A stretch of 64,000 bases of DNA from Moraxella bovoculi 237 (GCF_000696305.2 NZ_AOMT01000043.1:62001-126000); one strand, 5' to 3'. Positions 1 to 8,957 are shown, numbered from the stretch's first letter. Notes: generated by a model not told the origin, from the letters alone. A program made the numbers and translations.

Positions 1-1
1 T

Positions 2-604
2 CGTCAGGCGGGCGATGCGCCCCTCCCGGCGGATACTAATGACGCTTATCATGCCTTGTCTTATATGTTTGATAATGCAGAGAGTTTGGGCTTTGATGAG
101 GATAAAATCATCATGGGCGAGAGTGCTGGCGGTGGTCTAGCGGCACGACTCGCCCTAAAAGTGCGCGATCTAGGCGAGTATCAGCCTGCCGGTCAGGTGC
201 TTATTTGTCCGATACTTGATCATCGTACAGGTACAGCAGAGTCGCCTTATGCTAATGATTATGCGTGCAAATTTGTGTGGAAACCTGAATACAACCGCTT
301 GGACTGGGGGCTGTTAAAGGGTGGTTGGGACATTAGTGATGGTGATTTACCCTATTATTCTGCGAGCATGGCAAAGGAGCTAAAAGGTCTGCCAAGAACT
401 TATATCATGGTCGGTGGTTTAGATCTGTTCGTGAATGAAGACATTGATTATGCCAACTGCTTAATAAAAGCAGGTTTGGCAACTGATCTACAAGTCATCA
501 ATGGTGTGTATCATGCCTTTGAAAAGGTAAACCCAACATCACCGCAGACAAAGGCCTATCATGCCACGCGTACTGAGGCGATCAAAAGAATGTTGAACCC
601 ATGA
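2..604 (+). CDS. alpha/beta hydrolase (HSL/esterase type), 5' end outside window
   Basis: The frame is open from base 2, so the gene starts upstream and only the C-terminal about 200 residues are visible. The nucleophile elbow GESAGG, the late acidic residue in GGLDLFVNEDID and the catalytic His in VYHAFE are in the order and spacing of the hormone-sensitive-lipase-like alpha/beta hydrolases, which cleave carboxylic esters of small acyl or aryl substrates. The HGGG oxyanion motif would lie in the missing N-terminus. The stop overlaps the next ATG (ATGA at 601-604), suggesting an old two-gene operon whose second gene is now broken. The substrate cannot be told. Confidence 0.85.
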   Translation, partial: RQAGDAPLPADTNDAYHALSYMFDNAESLGFDEDKIIMGESAGGGLAARLALKVRDLGEYQPAGQVLICPILDHRTGTAESPYANDYACKFVWKPEYNRLDWGLLKGGWDISDGDLPYYSASMAKELKGLPRTYIMVGGLDLFVNEDIDYANCLIKAGLATDLQVINGVYHAFEKVNPTSPQTKAYHATRTEAIKRMLNP

Positions 605-1291
605 GTGTGTCTCGTTATCCTGCGCTTTGGATCTTTGTGCTGGTGGTATTGATCATGCCATTTTTGACGCCGTATTTACCAATGGCTTGGTATGTCAAAC
701 ATGGGCTGATGGGGAATCTGCAATGTGCACTATTAGGCTTAGCAGCCTTCGTTTGTCTGTACGGCTACACACGAATACAAGCGCAGACGGCTCTCTGGGT
801 ATGGCTTGGCGACGGTATTTTTGGTGTTCGTTGTTCGTGAGACCAACATGATGCGCGGTGTGCTGTATGATGCTGATGCGATATGGTTTGGTGTTCATAA
901 TCGCTTGTACGGCCAAACTTTGGTGGGGGCTATGGCGATATTTGCGCTGACGTGCTTAATCCGTGGCCGAGCATGGCGATGGCTGCGCTATCAAGCCTTG
1001 CCAGTGCTGCCGATATTGGCTTGGTTGCTATTGATTGGGTTTTAATATGTGGGCGAACGTGGCAGCTTCGGTCTTGGCGATATGGGCATTATCCTAGAAG
1101 AAAATAGTGAGCTATTGGTTTATGTGGGTGCTTGGCTGATCTGTTGGCATTACGGTAAATCGCTATTAACCGACAAACCATCAACCTCAAAGGATGAAAA
1201 AAATACCCTGCCTATCATAAAGCCAATCCATTTAAATGATCAGAAGTCAAATATTACAAAAGTGAGCGTGTTATGTTCTACGTTAGGGTGA
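601..1291 (+). pseudogene. disrupted small integral membrane protein
   Basis: The reading starts at ATG 601, overlapping the esterase stop, and encodes hydrophobic segments (WIFVLVVLIMPFL, then CALLGLAAFVCLYGY) until TGA at 838-840. Sensible hydrophobic coding resumes in the +2 frame from about 806 (LATVFLVFVVRE) and runs to an in-frame TAA at 1043-1045. The same frame then continues with another membrane-like stretch (ELLVYVGAWLICWHY) to TGA at 1289-1291. One frameshift near 795-806 plus one nonsense codon would explain the pattern. The family is not recognised. A sequencing error could explain the frameshift but hardly both lesions. Confidence 0.6.
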
Positions 1292-1419
1292 ATCGAGGCG
1301 AATTTAATCTAAAGCACATCAAGACCACCTGCGGTCGAGTATCGGTTTGGAATGAAGAGCATCACCAACTCAGCGATGATCAAATCAAAAAAAAGCTTGG
1401 AATAAGCAGCAGAGTAAAC

Positions 1420-1451
1420 AAAAAACACCAGTCACTTGACTGGTGTTTTTT
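1420..1451. terminator. bidirectional rho-independent terminator
   Basis: A perfect inverted repeat, AAAAAACACCAGTCA / TGACTGGTGTTTTTT, is separated by CT, so the effective loop is about 4 nt. It has a U-tract in both directions. It sits just after artM (minus strand) and after the broken plus-strand locus, so it can end both transcripts. Confidence 0.9.
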
Positions 1452-1456
1452 ATTAA

Positions 1457-2167
1457 TTAGGCAGTGGTTGGTGGCACGTAGTGTTTGTGCTTATTGATAT
1501 GGCTTTCGAATAGCTTAAAGCCAAACATGATGATCCACGCCAAAATCAAATAAATCACACCAGCGGCAGCGTACATCTCGATGTGTAGGTAGTTCTTAGC
1601 TGCAAGGTTCTTGGCGGTCAAGGTCAGCTCCGTGATCGTGATCGACGCTGCCAGAGCGCTGCCTTTTAGGATAAATATCACCTCGTTGCTATAAGCAGGA
1701 ATCATGATGCCAAAAGCGCGCGGTAGCATGACTCGGCGGATTTTTTGGAACTTTGACATCCCGATGGCATCGGCAGCTTCAAGCTCGCCTTTAGGAATGG
1801 CAGCGATGGCGCCACGCACGATCTCTGCGATATAGGCGGCAGTATTTAGTGTAAATGCGATGATGGCACACCAGTATGCCTGCTTAAATACCGGCTCCCA
1901 AAGAAAGCTGTCTTTGATAAAATCAAACTGCCCAAGTCCTTGATAAATCAAGAAAATCTGAATCAATAGTGGCGTACCACGAAAGAAAAAGATATACAAA
2001 AAAGGTAGGGCTTTGACCCAAAGGTGCTTAGATGAGCGCAGAAGCCCCAACACAACCCCAAGGATTAAGCCCAGTACACAAGACAGCACCACAAGTTCGA
2101 TGGTGGTCACCGATGCTTTTAGCATGGTGGGGAGATGCTCGATGACGGCTTGCCATTGTAGATTCAT
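1457..2167 (-). CDS. artM: polar amino acid (arginine-type) ABC transporter permease ArtM
   Basis: Inner-membrane permease of 236 residues, HisM/ArtM family. It has about five hydrophobic helices and the cytoplasmic EAA loop (EAADAIGMSKFQKIRRVMLP, about residues 129-148) that docks on the ATPase. It should pair with ArtQ to form the channel for a basic or polar amino acid. Its ATG overlaps the artQ stop by 4 nt (ATGA), implying translational coupling. It is the last gene of the artP-binding proteins-artQ-artM operon and is followed by a strong terminator. Substrate is inferred from gene order; histidine, lysine or glutamine are alternatives. Confidence 0.88.
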   Translation of the reverse strand: MNLQWQAVIEHLPTMLKASVTTIELVVLSCVLGLILGVVLGLLRSSKHLWVKALPFLYIFFFRGTPLLIQIFLIYQGLGQFDFIKDSFLWEPVFKQAYWCAIIAFTLNTAAYIAEIVRGAIAAIPKGELEAADAIGMSKFQKIRRVMLPRAFGIMIPAYSNEVIFILKGSALAASITITELTLTAKNLAAKNYLHIEMYAAAGVIYLILAWIIMFGFKLFESHINKHKHYVPPTTA

Positions 2168-2883
2168 GCCTTATCTCCTTGTTTTAACAGTGACTTGGCA
2201 TAGCGAGCGGCAGGGTTGGCGCGCCATTCAAAATGTGTCATAAACAGCGTGACAATGGTGGTCAGTGCCAGATAGATGAGCGCGGCTGTGATGTAGAATG
2301 TAAAAGGCATTTGGGTGGTTTGGGCGGCGCGACCTGAGTAATACATGAGATCTTGAAGTCCGATAAGTGATACCAGTGCGGTGTCTTTTAGTAGCACCAA
2401 GGTTAGATTGCCGATACCAGGCAGAGCCACAAGCCACATCTGTGGCAAAATGATGCGTCTGACAGTCTGCGCAGGCGTCATGCCAAGACTCTGGGCAGCT
2501 TCCCATTGACCTTTTGGGATGTCTTGAACCGCCATGCGGAACACTTCGGTGGCATAAGCGCCGAACATGATGGATAAGGCAGCCACACCCGCCCAAAAGC
2601 GGCTCATGTCCACACGACCTGTGTAGCCAATCTGAGCAGCGACAAGCTGTATGATGGCATCACCACCAAAGAAAATGAAAAATACCATGAGCAGCTCAGG
2701 TACGCCGCGCACGACAGTGGTATAAATGTCCGCGATGCGTTGGAGTAGCCATACACCCGATAGCTTGGCGGCTGCACCCAGTAAGCCAAGAATGAGACCA
2801 AAAATCAGACTAACGAAGCCTAACTGAATGGTGAGCCATGTGCCTTTCATTAAAATTGGGCCGTAGCCTTGTAGGTCAAACAC
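2164..2883 (-). CDS. artQ: polar amino acid (arginine-type) ABC transporter permease ArtQ
   Basis: Permease of 239 residues, HisQ/ArtQ family, with several transmembrane helices and an EAA loop (EAAQSLGMTPAQTVRRIILP). The start codon is GTG at 2883, preceded by GAGG with 7-nt spacing; no ATG is better placed. It is coupled to artM through an ATGA overlap. A gap of 178 nt separates it from the last binding-protein gene and holds a hairpin with a U-run (2932-2972), so permease expression may be lower than binding-protein expression. Confidence 0.88.
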   Translation of the reverse strand: MFDLQGYGPILMKGTWLTIQLGFVSLIFGLILGLLGAAAKLSGVWLLQRIADIYTTVVRGVPELLMVFFIFFGGDAIIQLVAAQIGYTGRVDMSRFWAGVAALSIMFGAYATEVFRMAVQDIPKGQWEAAQSLGMTPAQTVRRIILPQMWLVALPGIGNLTLVLLKDTALVSLIGLQDLMYYSGRAAQTTQMPFTFYITAALIYLALTTIVTLFMTHFEWRANPAARYAKSLLKQGDKA

Positions 2884-2931
2884 GTTATTGCCTCATAAAT
2901 GCCTTATCAAGAAAAGACGAACAAAAATCCA

Positions 2932-2972
2932 TAAAAACGGCTTGGACGATGACAAAGAGATTTGCCAAGCCC
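2932..2972 (-). terminator. weak intercistronic hairpin with U-run (attenuator-like)
   Basis: On the minus strand GGCTTGG (2971-2965) pairs with CCAAGCC (2945-2939) across a 19-nt loop and is followed by GTTTTTAT. It lies between the binding-protein genes and artQ. The long loop makes it a leaky terminator or an RNA 3'-end stabiliser, a common way to make binding protein in excess over permease. Confidence 0.45.
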
Positions 2973-3061
2973 AAACCGTCTATTTTAACAAAATTTCACT
3001 TATCATGAAATGCTTATTTTTAAATCCATCCAAAAGCAGGGCTTAACCTGACTTGGTTGGG

Positions 3062-3838
3062 TTATTTCGTCAGCATCTCTTGTCCGAAGTGCTCCACGAC
3101 GATCTCATCGTAAGTGCCGTCAGCCTTGATGTCAGCCAGTGCTTTGTTGAACTTGCCAGCAAGCTCAGCATCGCCTTTATTAACTGCAATGGCAAACTTG
3201 TCGTTGATGTCGATGTCGTCGCCTTTGATTCCAAAGCTCTTACCCAGATCGCTTTTTAGCCATGTTAGGGCGGGCAGCTTATCAGAGATCATGATATCCA
3301 CGCGACCATTGCCCAGATCCATGAAGGCACCGTCTAGACTGCCGTGCAGCTGTGGTGTGATGCTTGGGTGGGCTTGTGATAGCCATTGACTTGAGATGGT
3401 TGAGCCTTGAGCGGTGATCTTAGCAGCTTCGATCTCGCTGGCGTTGGCAGGGTTAAATGCGCTGTCTTTTTTTGCCAAGAATACTAGGGTGTTGGCAAAG
3501 TACGGTTCGGTAAAATCAACTTGTTCGATGCGCTCAGGCGTAACTGACATCGATGAGACGATGGCGTCGAATTTGCCGGCTTTTAGCGCAGGAATGATGC
3601 CATCCCAGTCTTGGGCTTCGATGGTGCATTCGGCTGCCATTTTGGCGCACAGTGCGTTTGCGATGTCTACGTCAAAACCACCAAGTGAACCGTCGGTGTT
3701 GGTGTAGTTAAATGGGGCATACGCGCCTTCGGTGGCGATGCGGATTTGATTAGAGTTGGTTGGCGCGGCTTCTTTATCGCCGCCACAAGCACTTACCAGA
3801 GCAGTTAGCGCAAGTGCGCTTAATAACTTTAGCTTCAT
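3062..3838 (-). CDS. artI: amino acid ABC transporter substrate-binding lipoprotein (copy 1 of 3)
   Basis: SBP family 3 protein of 258 residues. The start is ATG 3838, because AAGGA at 3850-3846 is 7 nt upstream; an ATG 6 nt earlier would be too close to it. The signal peptide ends in lipobox VSAC, so it is likely a lipid-anchored periplasmic protein. The family 3 core is clear: IRIATEGAYAPFNY, GFDVDIANALC, AQDWDGIIPAL and FDAIVSSMSVTPERIEQVDF. It delivers a polar or basic amino acid to ArtQM. Its signal peptide is almost identical in DNA to that of the neighbouring copy, although the mature parts have diverged to roughly half identity. Confidence 0.9.
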   Translation of the reverse strand: MKLKLLSALALTALVSACGGDKEAAPTNSNQIRIATEGAYAPFNYTNTDGSLGGFDVDIANALCAKMAAECTIEAQDWDGIIPALKAGKFDAIVSSMSVTPERIEQVDFTEPYFANTLVFLAKKDSAFNPANASEIEAAKITAQGSTISSQWLSQAHPSITPQLHGSLDGAFMDLGNGRVDIMISDKLPALTWLKSDLGKSFGIKGDDIDINDKFAIAVNKGDAELAGKFNKALADIKADGTYDEIVVEHFGQEMLTK

Positions 3839-3899
3839 GTTCATGTCCTTATAAATTGGTATGGACAAATAGGGCGTATCTTATGACACGCCCTAAGTA

Positions 3900-4676
3900 T
3901 TATTTTACGATGTCTTGATCAAAGTATTTGCCGACAAGCTCATCATATTTGCCAGATTCTTTTAGCTTGGCAAGTGCAGCGTTGAATTCGTCTTTTAATG
4001 CGTCATCCTTACGGAAGGCGATGGCAACGGTATCATTGATGTCAATCGGCTCGCCTTTGACTTCAAATTCAGTACCTTGCTCGGTTTTTAGCCAATCTAG
4101 GCCAGGAACGATGTCAGACATCATGCCATCAACACGGCCTGCGCTTAGATCAAGGTAAGCGTTGTCTTGTTTGTCGTAGGTTTTTACGACAGCGTTGGGA
4201 TGATTGGCAGCGACATAATCAGCTGATACGGTGGCTTGCTGAGCGGCGATGTTCTTGCCATCAAGGGCGTTTACGTTCAGATCAACGCCTTTTTTGCCAA
4301 GCAGTACCAAGGTATTGTTAAAGTACGCATCACTAAAATCAACCACTTTGGCACGCTCTTCGGTGGCAGACATGCCAGCCATCACAGCGTCAAATTTCTT
4401 GGCGTTTAGACCTGGGATCAGACCTTCCCAGTCTTGGCTTTGGATGTCGCATTGGGCTTTCATTTCTTCGCACAGTGCATTGGCAAGATCAATCTCAAAG
4501 CCCACCAAGTTACCGCTGTTATCTAGGTAGCTAAATGGCTTGAAGCTAGATTCGGTAGCGATGCGGATTTGCTTGGTGCTGTCGCTAGGCGCAGCAGATT
4601 CTGCAGGTGCTTTATCGCCACCACAAGCACTTACCAGAGCAGTTAGCGCAAGTGCGCTCAATAATTTTAGTTTCAT
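3900..4676 (-). CDS. artI: amino acid ABC transporter substrate-binding lipoprotein (copy 2 of 3)
   Basis: SBP family 3 lipoprotein of 258 residues with lipobox VSAC. The start is ATG 4676, preceded by AAGGAGAG (4688-4681) with 4-nt spacing; the longer open frame to 4727 has no ribosome site. Motifs are IRIATESSFKPFSY, GFEIDLANALC, SQDWEGLIPGL and GMSATEERAKVVDF. Ligand-site residues differ from copy 1 (ESSFKPF against EGAYAPF), so the three copies may bind different amino acids and share one permease. The C-terminal KLKESGKY segment is nearly identical in DNA to that of copy 3. Confidence 0.9.
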   Translation of the reverse strand: MKLKLLSALALTALVSACGGDKAPAESAAPSDSTKQIRIATESSFKPFSYLDNSGNLVGFEIDLANALCEEMKAQCDIQSQDWEGLIPGLNAKKFDAVMAGMSATEERAKVVDFSDAYFNNTLVLLGKKGVDLNVNALDGKNIAAQQATVSADYVAANHPNAVVKTYDKQDNAYLDLSAGRVDGMMSDIVPGLDWLKTEQGTEFEVKGEPIDINDTVAIAFRKDDALKDEFNAALAKLKESGKYDELVGKYFDQDIVK

Positions 4677-4704
4677 TGTTCTCTCCTTTGGGTGGTTGTC
4701 GCGA

Positions 4705-5484
4705 TTATTTGAAATTCTCTGCTTCAAGCTCAGCCAATTTGCCAGATTCTTTTAGCTTGGCAAGTGCGGCGTTGATGTCTTCTTTTAGGGCGTCGCCTTT
4801 ACGAACAGCGATGCCTAGGTTGTCGTTGCTGTCGATCTCTTCACCAACCAGACCAAAGCCTTCTTGACCTTGTTTTAGCCATTCTGCCGCAGAGACTTTC
4901 TCTGCCATGACTGCCGCGTTACGACCAGCCTTTAGGTCAAGATAGGCGTTCATGTAGGTGTCGTACAGCTGCACGGTGTTGCCGTCTTTGCCATCATATT
5001 TTTCGGCGATGTAGGCGGCGCCAGTGGTTGAACGCTGACCACCTAGGATGGTGTTTTTGATGTTATTTGGATCAAAGCTGCCATTGGTTTTTGATAGCCA
5101 TACGATGGTGTTTGAGAAATATGGCTCAGAGAAGTCAACTTGCTCTAGACGCTCAGGCGTGATCGACATGCCTGCGATGATGGCATCGTATTTATTGGCG
5201 TTTAGGCCTGGGATTAGACCTTCCCAATCTTGAGCGACGATTTCACATTTGGCGTTGATTTCGGCGCAGACCGCGTTAATCACATCTATGTCAAAACCGA
5301 TGATTTTGCCATCTGGCGCAGTATCGTTGAATGGAGGATAGGCAGCTTCCGTGGCGATTTTTAGGTCGCGAGCAGTAGGTGCGTCAGCTTTGGTAGCATC
5401 TGTATTGTCTGCAGGCTTGTTTTGATTGCATGCTGTCAAAGCTAGGGCGATGGCAGCGATGCTACCGATTTTGGTGATGTTCAT
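4705..5484 (-). CDS. artI: amino acid ABC transporter substrate-binding lipoprotein (copy 3 of 3)
   Basis: SBP family 3 lipoprotein of 259 residues with lipobox LTAC and a signal peptide unlike that of copies 1 and 2. Family motifs are LKIATEAAYPPFND, GFDIDVINAVC, AQDWEGLIPGL and GMSITPERLEQVDFSEPYF. It is the first gene after artP in the operon. The mature chain carries a Asn/Asp/Ala-rich linker after the lipid anchor. The C-terminus ends KLKESGKLAELEAENFK, sharing a conserved DNA patch with copy 2. The function is as for the other copies, with possibly different ligand preference. Confidence 0.9.
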   Translation of the reverse strand: MNITKIGSIAAIALALTACNQNKPADNTDATKADAPTARDLKIATEAAYPPFNDTAPDGKIIGFDIDVINAVCAEINAKCEIVAQDWEGLIPGLNANKYDAIIAGMSITPERLEQVDFSEPYFSNTIVWLSKTNGSFDPNNIKNTILGGQRSTTGAAYIAEKYDGKDGNTVQLYDTYMNAYLDLKAGRNAAVMAEKVSAAEWLKQGQEGFGLVGEEIDSNDNLGIAVRKGDALKEDINAALAKLKESGKLAELEAENFK

Positions 5485-5506
5485 AAACGTTCCTTAAAAC
5501 AATAAA

Positions 5507-6280
5507 TCAGCGGTGCGATGCCATGAATTCACGCACGCGTTCAGATTTTGGGTTGTCAAATACTTCATCGGGAGTGCCAATCTCTTCGATGCGACCTTGG
5601 TGCAAAAAGACGATCTTGTCTGATACTTCACGCGCAAATCGCATCTCGTGCGTAACGATCAGCATGGTGCGTCCTTCGGCAGCCAGCTCGCGCATCACTG
5701 ACAGCACTTCGTTCACAAGCTCAGGGTCAAGCGCCGATGTCGGTTCGTCGAATAGCAGCACCTGCGGCTTCATCGCCAAGGCGCGTGCGATGGCAACACG
5801 CTGGCGCTGACCGCCTGATAGGTTGTCTGGATAGGCGTTTTTTTTATCTAATAAGCCGACCTTATCCAGTAGGCGTTCGGCTTCTGCGATGGCTTCTGCC
5901 TTGGATTGCTTTAGGACTTGGGTTGGGCCTTCGATGATGTTTTGGAGGATGGTTTTGTGCGGCCAAAGGTTGAAGCTTTGGAAAACAAAGCCGATTTTTG
6001 AGCGTAATTGTTCGAGTTGTTTTGGGTTTTTGGCGACCAGTTCGCCTTTTTTGTCGGTCAAGATCAGCTCTTCATTGCCGATGATGATCTTGCCGCTGCT
6101 TGGATTTTCTAGTAGGTTGATGCAGCGAAGTAGGGTGGATTTACCCGAGCCTGATGAGCCTAGGATGCTAATCACATCACCGTCGTGCGCGGTTAAAGAG
6201 ACGCCTTTTAGGACTTGCAAAGAGCCGTAATTCTTATGAATGTCTTGTAAATCTAGAGCGATGGGGGGAGTGTCGGTCAT
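5507..6280 (-). CDS. artP: amino acid ABC transporter ATP-binding protein ArtP
   Basis: ATPase subunit of 257 residues for the polar amino acid importer. It has Walker A GSSGSGKS (residues 41-48), signature LSGGQRQR, Walker B VLLFDEPTSALD and the H-loop VTHEM. It is the first gene of a minus-strand operon of six genes ending with artM at 1457, in the E. coli artP-I-Q-M order. The divergent 6281-6536 region to proA must hold its promoter; no clear operator (for example an ARG box) was seen there. The upstream ribosome site is weak. Confidence 0.92.
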   Translation of the reverse strand: MTDTPPIALDLQDIHKNYGSLQVLKGVSLTAHDGDVISILGSSGSGKSTLLRCINLLENPSSGKIIIGNEELILTDKKGELVAKNPKQLEQLRSKIGFVFQSFNLWPHKTILQNIIEGPTQVLKQSKAEAIAEAERLLDKVGLLDKKNAYPDNLSGGQRQRVAIARALAMKPQVLLFDEPTSALDPELVNEVLSVMRELAAEGRTMLIVTHEMRFAREVSDKIVFLHQGRIEEIGTPDEVFDNPKSERVREFMASHR

Positions 6281-6536
6281 GATGATTCTTTTTGAAATAA
6301 GGGTAATGAAGCAGTCAAAATAAAGAACAAAAGTATAAGTTCGTGAAATATAAAAGGTGAATTAGATATTTTCGCCAAAAGTGCACTAAAAGGCAAATGT
6401 TTTTCACGTTTTGGGTGAATTTTTTTGTATGAATTGGTAAATTTTAATCAAGCGTGGTTATTTTTGTCATTTTTGAATGGAAAAATTGAGGTTTGATTGT
6501 TATGATAGGGCAACTTTTAAGCAGTTAGGGGTGAGG

Positions 6537-7808
6537 ATGAATATCCAAGAATACATGATGAGCGTCGGCAAAAAGGCTCAAGCGACGTCGCGTGCGTTGG
6601 CAGCGGCGAATACACGCACCAAGAATGCAGCACTTAATGCCATCAAAGAAGCGATGATCGCCAATAAAAACAGCATCTTAAGCGAGAATGCCAAAGATGT
6701 CGCGAACGGCAAACAAAACGGGCTGGATGAGGCGTTGCTGGATCGCTTGGTGATTAATGAGTCACGATTTGATGCGATGCTGGCGTCCTTAGATGATGTG
6801 ATTGGTCTGCCAGATCCGATCGGTGAGATTGATGACATGGTGTATCGTCCATCGGGCATTCAGCTGGGCAAGATGCGTGTGCCGCTTGGGGTGATTGGCA
6901 TGATCTATGAGAGCCGTCCGAATGTCACGGTTGAGGCGGCAAGTCTTGCCATCAAATCAGGCAATGCCATCATCCTGCGCGGGGGCTCTGAGGCATATCA
7001 TTCAAATCAGGCAATCGCATCCTGCGTGCGTGCAGGATTGGATGTAGCAGGACTGCCAAGCGAAGCGGTTCAAGTGCTAGAGACCACGGATCGCGCGGCG
7101 GTGGATAGCCTGATTACGATGACAGAGTTTGTGGATGTGGTGATCCCTAGAGGCGGTAAGGGTCTGATCGAGCGCATCGCCAATGGCGCGCGCGTGCCTG
7201 TCATCAAGCATCTAGATGGTAACTGCCACACCTATGTGGATGAGTCGTGCGATATTGAGATGGCGGTCAAAGTCTGTGTCAATGCCAAGACTTCACGCTA
7301 TGCTCCGTGCAACGCCATGGAGACGCTGCTTGTTCATAAGAGTCGCACTGATGCGCTGATCAAGATTCTAACTGCAATGCATGACGTTGATAATAATATG
7401 CAGTTCTTCGTGTGTGCTGAGACGATGAAAGCTCTAAAAGACACGCACCTAAACATTCAAGCTGCCACCGAGAATGACTGGTATCAAGAATATCTTGCGC
7501 CTAAGCTTGCCGTTAAAATCGTAGATGAGCTGGATGATGCCATCACGCACATCAACCACTACGGCAGCCACCACACGGACGTTATCATCACCAATGACTA
7601 TGCCAATATGCAAAAATTCATCCGCGAGGTGGATTCATCAAGTGTGATGGTCAATGCATCGAGCCGTTTTGCTGATGGGTTTGAATATGGATTGGGTGCT
7701 GAGATTGGCATCTCAACCGATAAGATTCACGCCCGAGGTCCTGTAGGTCTGCATGGACTGACTTCCCAAAAATGGGTGGTGTTCGGGCATGGGGAGATTC
7801 GCCTTTAG
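6537..7808 (+). CDS. proA: gamma-glutamyl phosphate reductase ProA
   Basis: ProA of 423 residues, the second step of proline synthesis: NADPH-dependent reduction of L-glutamyl 5-phosphate to glutamate semialdehyde in the cytoplasm. The start is ATG 6537, because AGGGGTGAGG lies directly upstream and the family begins at this point; the open frame back to 6477 has no such signal. The catalytic Cys258 is in [23 protein letters not shown] and [26 protein letters not shown]-type C-terminal motifs are present. It stands alone here; proB is not in the window. It is followed by a strong terminator. Confidence 0.96.
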   Translation: MNIQEYMMSVGKKAQATSRALAAANTRTKNAALNAIKEAMIANKNSILSENAKDVANGKQNGLDEALLDRLVINESRFDAMLASLDDVIGLPDPIGEIDDMVYRPSGIQLGKMRVPLGVIGMIYESRPNVTVEAASLAIKSGNAIILRGGSEAYHSNQAIASCVRAGLDVAGLPSEAVQVLETTDRAAVDSLITMTEFVDVVIPRGGKGLIERIANGARVPVIKHLDGNCHTYVDESCDIEMAVKVCVNAKTSRYAPCNAMETLLVHKSRTDALIKILTAMHDVDNNMQFFVCAETMKALKDTHLNIQAATENDWYQEYLAPKLAVKIVDELDDAITHINHYGSHHTDVIITNDYANMQKFIREVDSSSVMVNASSRFADGFEYGLGAEIGISTDKIHARGPVGLHGLTSQKWVVFGHGEIRL

Positions 7809-7828
7809 ACGGTAAATGGTCTATCTAA

Positions 7829-7857
7829 GAAAAAAGCGTGCATGACACGCTTTTTTT
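7829..7857 (+). terminator. rho-independent terminator of proA
   Basis: AAAAAAGCGTG, loop CATGA, CACGCTTTTTT: an 11-bp stem followed by T7. It lies between convergent proA and the Sel1-repeat gene and can serve both strands. Confidence 0.9.
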
Positions 7858-7872
7858 GAGTGTGGCGGATGG

Positions 7873-8838
7873 TCAGTAGCCTTGTTGGTTTAATTCTTTG
7901 TAGGCATCACAGCCCTGTTGATATCCCAAATCACAGGCTTTGCTAAACCATTCTTTGGCGGTACTACGGTTTTGGCGTACGCCCCAGCCATTATGATAGC
8001 TTACCCCGATGTTATGGGCGGCTGGCGCATCACCTTGAGCATAGGCTTTTTGATACCATGCTAAGGCTTCGGTATGACTTTGGCGTACACCTTGCCCTTC
8101 GCTATACATCACACCCAAATTATATTGAGCTCCTGTATGCCCCTGCTCAGCTGCTTTTTTGAACCAATACGCCGCCTGAGCATCGTCCTGTTTTACACCG
8201 TATCCATGCCAATACATCCAGCCCAAATCAAATTGAGCGAATGTATCCCCCTGCTCAGCCGCCTTTCTATACCAAGATACCGCCTGTACATCGTCCCGTT
8301 TTACGCCGTATCCATATCTATATATATCGCCCAAATTATTTTGAGCGACTGCATCCCCTTGCTCAGCTGCTTTTCTATACCAATACACCGCCTGCACATA
8401 ATCTTGCTTAACACCGTGTCCATACTCATATATCATGCCCAAATTAAATTGAGCGAATACATCCCCCTGCTCAGCCGCCTTTCTATACCAAGATACCGCC
8501 TGTGCGTAGTCTTGTTTAACACCGTGTCCATTGCTATACATATTGCCCAAATTATTTTGAGCGACTGCATCCCCTTGTTCAGCTGCTTTTCTATACCAAG
8601 CTACCGCCTGTACATAGTCTTGTTTAACACCTTGCCCTTCGCTATACATCACACCCAAATTATTTTGAGCCCCTGCATCCCCTTGTTCGGCTAAGCGTTT
8701 AAAGATGGGGAGGGCTTGGCTGTAATTTTGAGTACTTGCATAAGACACAGCAATGTCAAAATCATCAGCCATCGCAGGCGTTGCCACACTTAGGCTTAGT
8801 GCCAGTAGTAGGGCGGATAGGGTGCGTGATGTGGTCAT
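7873..8838 (-). CDS. secreted Sel1-like (TPR-like) repeat protein
   Basis: Exported protein of 321 residues. The start is ATG 8838, because GGAGA precedes it by 5 nt; an upstream in-frame TTG overlaps that site. The N-terminal signal peptide ends near PAMADD. Seven 36-residue Sel1-like repeats follow, each of the form xAQxNLGxMYxxGxGVKQD....A..WYRKAAEQGD, with a degenerate first and last repeat. Such solenoids hold protein partners in the periplasm or outside the cell; the partner is unknown. The 108-bp DNA repeats are nearly identical in places, so the repeat number may vary between strains. The C-terminus has a Cys pair (SKACDLGYQQGC). Confidence 0.9.
   Translation of the reverse strand: MTTSRTLSALLLALSLSVATPAMADDFDIAVSYASTQNYSQALPIFKRLAEQGDAGAQNNLGVMYSEGQGVKQDYVQAVAWYRKAAEQGDAVAQNNLGNMYSNGHGVKQDYAQAVSWYRKAAEQGDVFAQFNLGMIYEYGHGVKQDYVQAVYWYRKAAEQGDAVAQNNLGDIYRYGYGVKRDDVQAVSWYRKAAEQGDTFAQFDLGWMYWHGYGVKQDDAQAAYWFKKAAEQGHTGAQYNLGVMYSEGQGVRQSHTEALAWYQKAYAQGDAPAAHNIGVSYHNGWGVRQNRSTAKEWFSKACDLGYQQGCDAYKELNQQGY
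7980..8700 (-). repeat. 108-bp tandem repeats inside the Sel1-repeat gene
   Basis: About seven tandem copies of a 108-bp unit encode the 36-residue Sel1-like repeats. Phrases such as CCCAAATTATTTTGAGC and CTGCTTTTCTATACCA recur with few changes. The units are coding, not CRISPR. High similarity between units allows recombination and copy-number change. Confidence 0.8.
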
Positions 8839-8906
8839 GATATTCTCCAAAAAAGTGCGTGTAGGAATGATAGGGGATTTTGCCTACTTTGGCAATCTTT
8901 GACAAT

Positions 8907-8938
8907 AAAAAAGGACGGCAAATTTTCCGTCCTTTTTT
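8907..8938 (-). terminator. rho-independent terminator after the acyl-CoA dehydrogenase gene
   Basis: AAAAAAGGACGG / CCGTCCTTTTTT forms a 12-bp stem with the loop CAAATTTT, 19 nt past the stop of the minus-strand acyl-CoA dehydrogenase and before the Sel1-repeat gene. Confidence 0.9.
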
Positions 8939-8957
8939 GGGGTGTGTTAGACCATCA

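Noticed and set aside
1273-1497. Plus-strand frame of 74 codons after the broken membrane gene
   Set aside because: It reads through the strong terminator and into the 3' end of artM; no ribosome site was seen.
8074-8694. Long plus-strand open frame of 206 codons
   Set aside because: It is antisense to the Sel1-repeat gene and its own repeats just mirror the 108-bp units; no ribosome site.
7980-8700. Regular DNA repeats that could suggest a CRISPR array
   Set aside because: The period is 108 bp, the units are coding throughout and no unique spacers exist.
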